From NCBI GenBank assembly GCA_964387935.1, contig CAYLZN010000214.1:1-10297 (forward strand): 10,297 nucleotides of DNA, read 5' to 3'. The DNA comes from CAYLZN01 sp964387935 (lineage in GTDB: Bacteria; Acidobacteriota; Vicinamibacteria; Vicinamibacterales; JAFNAJ01). The position numbers and the translations under genes were made by a program. Positions 7,013 through 10,297 of the stretch are shown one piece after another; the first letter of the stretch is position 1; each line of letters opens with the position of its first letter. The notes below the pieces were generated by a model that was not told where the DNA came from, did no database searches, and saw only the letters and a list, made by a program, of their open reading frames with translations.

Positions 7013-9916
7013 ATGAGCCAGTATCACGTCCCACCGACCGCTCGCCGCACCTCGGTCGTCTCCGAGTTCGGGCGTCACTCGCTGACGCTCGCGGTGGTCG
7101 CGGTGTTGCTGGCCCTGGCGGCCGCCAACATCTCGCTGCGCGCCAGCTGGCACGAGGTGGAGGACGGGGTCCTGTGGGCGGCACGGCCTGAGGGCGTCGT
7201 GGCGGCCGAGATCGCGCCGCGAACCGCGGCGTTGCAGGCGGGCCTCCGACCCGGCGACCTCCTGCTGGCGATCGACGGCCAGGCGGTGGATCACCCCGAC
7301 CAGGTGCTCGAAGCGCTGCACGGGGCGTCGAAGGGGCAGCGTCTGGCTTACACGGTGGCCCGCGGCGGGAGCCAGCAGTTGCTGCAACTGGAACTCCAGC
7401 CGGTACCCCAGGGCAATCGAGGTCTCTACTTCGTGCTGGCGGCCGTCGCGATCTTCACGCTGCTCGTCGGGGCCATCGTGCGCCTCCGGCGGGACAACGA
7501 CCCGGCCACGCTGCACTTCTTCTGGCTCTCGGTCGCGTTCTTCGGGGTGATCGCGTTCTCGTTCAGCGGGCGGCTGGATCGGCTGGACTGGGTCTTCTAC
7601 TGGGCGGACGTGGTGGCGACGCTCATGCTGCCGCCGCTGTTCGTGCACTTCGCGCTGGTGTTCCCGGAACGACCGTCCGCGCTTGCCCGCACGGCCGCGG
7701 GGCGCCTGCTCGTGCCCGTGCTCTATGCGCCCGCGGTGGTGCTCCTCGTGGCCCGGGTCATGGCGCTGCTGCGGTCGGGACCGGAAGCGACCTGGCTGTC
7801 CGGCGTCCTGCACGCCATCGATCGGCTCGAGTTGCTGTATCTCGGGACCGGGCTGCTCGGGGGCCTCGCGGTGATGCTCCTGGCCTTCAGGGACGTCCGC
7901 TCGGTCACGGCCCGGCGCCAGTTGCGATGGATCGTCTGGGGCACGCTCTTCGGGGCCGTGCCGTTCGTCGTCGCCTACGTGGTCCCGTTCGCCCTCGGGC
8001 TCGGTCCGTTGCCGCGCGTCGAGCTGCTCGCGCTGCCGCTGGCGTTCGTGCCGCTGGCGTTCGCCTCCGCGGTCGTGCGGTATCGCCTCCTCGACGTCGA
8101 GGTGATCATCAAGCGCGGCGTCGTCTACGCTGCGGCCATCTCCGCCATTGCCGCCATCTACGCGGTGCTGCTCAAGCTGGCGACCGAAGTCCTCATGGGC
8201 GGTACCGAACGACACAACACCGTCATCGCGGTCCTGGCCACGCTCGTCGTCGTGCTGCTCGCCCCCGTGGTCAAGAACGCCATCCAGACAGCCCTGGACC
8301 GCGCCTACTATCGCGATCGCTACGACTACCGTCGTGCGCTCGTGGGCTTCGCGCGGGACCTGAACAGCGACCTGGATCTCGAGCGCCTGAGCGCGCGCCT
8401 GGTCGAGCGTGTGACGGAGACGCTGACGCTCGAACGGATGGCCCTGCTGATCACGCCCGGGACCGGCGCTCCGGAGTGGGTGCCGGTGCACGCGGTCGGC
8501 TTCCGTCAGCCGTCGCTCCGGCTCGAGCAGGCCAGCGGGATTGGCGGCCGGGTCGGGGCGGGCCACGCCGTGATTCTCGAGGATCCGTTCAACGTCCGCC
8601 GGTTTTCGAACGACGAGGTCGGCTCATGGCGCGACCAGGGCGTGCATGCCTTCGTGCCCTGCGTCTCGTCGCAGGCGACGATCGCGGTCATGGCGCTCGG
8701 CCCGAAAACGAACGGGGAGCCGCTCAATTCCGAGGACCTCTCGCTGTTGACGGCGGTGGCCGGGCAGGTCGCCACGGCGCTCGAGAACGGGCGGCTCTAC
8801 CATCAGTTGCGGACGAAGGCCGACGAGCTCGATCGCCTGCGGGAATTCAGCGAGAACATCATCGCGTCCCTGAACGACGGGCTCCTGGTCGTCGGTCTGA
8901 ACGACCGGATCGTCCGCTGGAACCCGGCGCTCGAGCAGCTCTACGGCGTGAGCGGCAGCGCTGCCGTGGGCCGCTCCATCGACACGCTGTTCGACGAGAG
9001 CTTCCTCGAGGTGCTGAAGCAGGCGCGCCAGGAGCAGGGGGATTCGGGGGCGCTCTACCGGATTCCGCTGCGATCGCGGCACGCCGAATCGCGCAACCTG
9101 CTGCTCAACGTCGCGATCGCGCCGCTCAGGACCCCCGACGGCGGCGTGGCGGGTGCGATCGTGATCTTCGAGGACACGACGGCGCGCGTGAAGCTCGAGG
9201 AACAACTGCAGATCTCGGACAAGATGGCGTCGCTCGGCCTGCTGGCCGCCGGTGTGGCCCACGAGGTGAACACGCCGCTGACCGGGATCTCGAGTTACGC
9301 CCAGATGCTGCTGGAGGGCGCGGACGAGTCCGATCCGCGGACGCAGATCCTGCAGAAGATCGAGCGCCAGACGTTCAGGGCGGCGAAGATCGTCAACGGC
9401 CTCCTGAACCTCTCGCGCCCGGCGTCGGTGGATGCCGGCCTGGTGGATCTGCATGCCGTCGTCAACGACGTGCTCTCCCTCATGGAGCACCAGCTCAAGG
9501 GCTCGAGCATTCAGCTGCGAAAGGACCTGGCCGCCGACGACGCGCGCGTCAATGGCATCGAGCACAAGCTGCAGCAGGTGTTCCTGAACCTGTTCCTGAA
9601 CGCGCGCGACGCGATGCCCAAGGGGGGCTGGCTGTCGGTGACGACGAGAGTCGACGCCGGCAGCGTGGAAGTCGAGGTCGCCGACACCGGCTCCGGGATT
9701 CCCGCGGAACTCCTGGCGCGTATCTACGACCCGTTCTTCACCACCAAACCCATCGGGCAGGGCACCGGCCTCGGGCTGTCGATCACCTACGGGATCGTCC
9801 AGGAGCATAATGGGACGATCGATTGCGACAGCAGGCCGGGGCAGGGGACCCGCTTCATCCTGAGGCTGCCGCTGGCATCGAGGGCCGCGGCCGTTGCCGG
9901 GTCGGCCACTCGCTGA
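7013..9916 (+). CDS. Membrane sensor histidine kinase: PDZ, multi-TM, GAF, PAS, HisKA, HATPase
   Basis: This protein of about 967 residues autophosphorylates on a His and passes the phosphate to a response regulator. Numbering is from the ATG at 7013. A first membrane helix (about 23-41) leads to a PDZ-like domain (about 57-131: EIAPRTAALQAGLRPGDLLLAIDGQAV), predicted to lie outside the cytoplasm. Some nine hydrophobic segments follow between about 138 and 420, with the joining motif VVRYRLLDVEVIIKRGVVY. Next come a GAF-type domain (about 445-593), a PAS domain (about 608-723: NIIASLNDGLLVVGLNDRIVRWNPALEQLYG) and HisKA with GVAHEVNTPLTG (phospho-acceptor His750). The ATPase domain has its N box NLFLNARDAM (Asn863), G1 DTGSGIP (891-897), FFTTK, and G2 GTGLGLSI (917-924). 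All catalytic boxes are intact and NtrB/AtoS-like. The ATG at 6932 would add 27 residues of atypical codon use and is not preferred. The regulator gene 16 bp downstream is the obvious partner; the signal sensed is unknown. Confidence 0.93.
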   Translation: MSQYHVPPTARRTSVVSEFGRHSLTLAVVAVLLALAAANISLRASWHEVEDGVLWAARPEGVVAAEIAPRTAALQAGLRPGDLLLAIDGQAVDHPDQVLEALHGASKGQRLAYTVARGGSQQLLQLELQPVPQGNRGLYFVLAAVAIFTLLVGAIVRLRRDNDPATLHFFWLSVAFFGVIAFSFSGRLDRLDWVFYWADVVATLMLPPLFVHFALVFPERPSALARTAAGRLLVPVLYAPAVVLLVARVMALLRSGPEATWLSGVLHAIDRLELLYLGTGLLGGLAVMLLAFRDVRSVTARRQLRWIVWGTLFGAVPFVVAYVVPFALGLGPLPRVELLALPLAFVPLAFASAVVRYRLLDVEVIIKRGVVYAAAISAIAAIYAVLLKLATEVLMGGTERHNTVIAVLATLVVVLLAPVVKNAIQTALDRAYYRDRYDYRRALVGFARDLNSDLDLERLSARLVERVTETLTLERMALLITPGTGAPEWVPVHAVGFRQPSLRLEQASGIGGRVGAGHAVILEDPFNVRRFSNDEVGSWRDQGVHAFVPCVSSQATIAVMALGPKTNGEPLNSEDLSLLTAVAGQVATALENGRLYHQLRTKADELDRLREFSENIIASLNDGLLVVGLNDRIVRWNPALEQLYGVSGSAAVGRSIDTLFDESFLEVLKQARQEQGDSGALYRIPLRSRHAESRNLLLNVAIAPLRTPDGGVAGAIVIFEDTTARVKLEEQLQISDKMASLGLLAAGVAHEVNTPLTGISSYAQMLLEGADESDPRTQILQKIERQTFRAAKIVNGLLNLSRPASVDAGLVDLHAVVNDVLSLMEHQLKGSSIQLRKDLAADDARVNGIEHKLQQVFLNLFLNARDAMPKGGWLSVTTRVDAGSVEVEVADTGSGIPAELLARIYDPFFTTKPIGQGTGLGLSITYGIVQEHNGTIDCDSRPGQGTRFILRLPLASRAAAVAGSATR

Positions 9917-9932
9917 TCGCACGTCACTGCGC

Positions 9933-10297
9933 ATGTCCAGACACGGCACCATCCTCGTCGTCGACGACGAGGAGATCATGCGGGAGATCCTGGAGACCCT
10001 CCTCACCCGGGAGGGCTACCAGGTGAGGCTCGCCGCGAACGGCTTCGAGGGGCTCGAGCTCGCGCGCGCGGCGTCGTTCGACGCGGCGATCGTGGACGTC
10101 ATGCTGCCGGGGCTGGACGGGATCGGGACGCTCGAGGAGCTGAAGAAGCTCGACGACGATCTGCCCATCATCATGATCACGGCCTTCGCCTCGGTCGAGA
10201 CGGCGATCTCGGCGATGAAGCGGGGCGCGTTCGACTACATCACCAAGCCCTTCAAGAACGACGAGGTGCTGGTCGTGCTGCGCAACGCCGTCGAGCG
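9933..10297 (+). CDS. NtrC-like response regulator, receiver domain only; gene runs off the right edge
   Basis: The visible 121 codons encode a complete receiver domain. They include ILVVDDEE (acidic pocket Asp11 and Asp12), IVDVMLPGLDG with phospho-acceptor Asp55, IMITAFASVETA with the switch Thr83, and GAFDYITKPF with Lys105. The wording ITAFASVETAISAMKRGAFDYITKPF is typical of NtrC/AtoC-family regulators, which continue with a sigma54-activating AAA+ domain and a DNA-binding HTH. Those parts lie beyond the edge, so this assignment is inferred from the receiver alone; a receiver with another output is possible. The ATG is 16 bp after the kinase stop, with no good Shine-Dalgarno sequence, suggesting one mRNA and perhaps translational coupling. 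It is the probable phosphate acceptor of the upstream kinase. Confidence 0.93.
   Translation, partial: MSRHGTILVVDDEEIMREILETLLTREGYQVRLAANGFEGLELARAASFDAAIVDVMLPGLDGIGTLEELKKLDDDLPIIMITAFASVETAISAMKRGAFDYITKPFKNDEVLVVLRNAVE

Noticed and set aside
6962..8566. 534-residue open frame on the minus strand, opposite the sensor kinase
   Set aside because: It is antisense to the membrane and GAF part of the kinase. The product is a charged Arg/Glu/His/Gln-rich string with no domain, a typical high-GC shadow.
7927..9810. 627-residue plus-strand frame inside the kinase gene, and the 460-residue minus-strand frame at 8624-10006
   Set aside because: Both overlap the conserved GAF/PAS/HisKA/HATPase coding frame. 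Their products are Arg/Gly/Ala-rich shadow sequences without domains.

Overview
The window is GC-rich bacterial chromosomal DNA with dense coding and a strong G/C bias at third codon positions. A secreted beta-domain protein is followed by an outer-membrane barrel carrying a carboxypeptidase-regulatory-like domain, and then by a very large multi-domain NtrB-type kinase. That combination, with the general style of the proteins, suggests Acidobacteriota, possibly the class Vicinamibacteria. This is an inference from protein style only; no rRNA or other phylogenetic marker was compared. I see no mobile element, CRISPR array, tRNA or rRNA.

Left half, minus strand (read right to left): glgC (ADP-glucose pyrophosphorylase, 3612-2320), then after 27 bp eno (enolase, GTG start at 2292, ending at 982), then after 195 bp the N-terminal 262 codons of a methylmalonyl-CoA mutase large subunit (786 to beyond the left edge). 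glgC and eno look like one transcription unit. They place the committed step of glycogen synthesis beside a lower-glycolysis enzyme, followed by a B12-dependent mutase that feeds propionyl-CoA carbon into succinyl-CoA. The eno-mutase gap contains a possible 35-codon gene on the plus strand.

Right half, plus strand: a divergent intergenic region (3613-3772) carries a good sigma70-type promoter (TTGACT, 17 bp, TATGAT). It is followed by a Sec-secreted protein of unknown function with beta-rich domains (3773-4882) and, 20 bp later, an outer-membrane beta-barrel protein with an N-terminal CarboxypepD_reg-type domain and no visible TonB plug (4903-6807). These two probably form an envelope operon. 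A hairpin-rich gap (6808-7012) then precedes a two-component pair. The first is a roughly 967-residue sensor kinase (PDZ, about nine more membrane segments, GAF, PAS, HisKA, HATPase). The second, 16 bp downstream, is an NtrC-like response regulator cut off by the right edge after its receiver domain.

The window is mostly ordinary housekeeping plus an envelope/signalling module. The parts most worth a second look are the paired secreted protein and plugless barrel, the PDZ-containing membrane sensor kinase, the E-for-K change at the E. coli GlgC activator lysine position, and the candidate 35-residue protein. I found no convincing evidence of a wholly new defence, mobile or RNA system.
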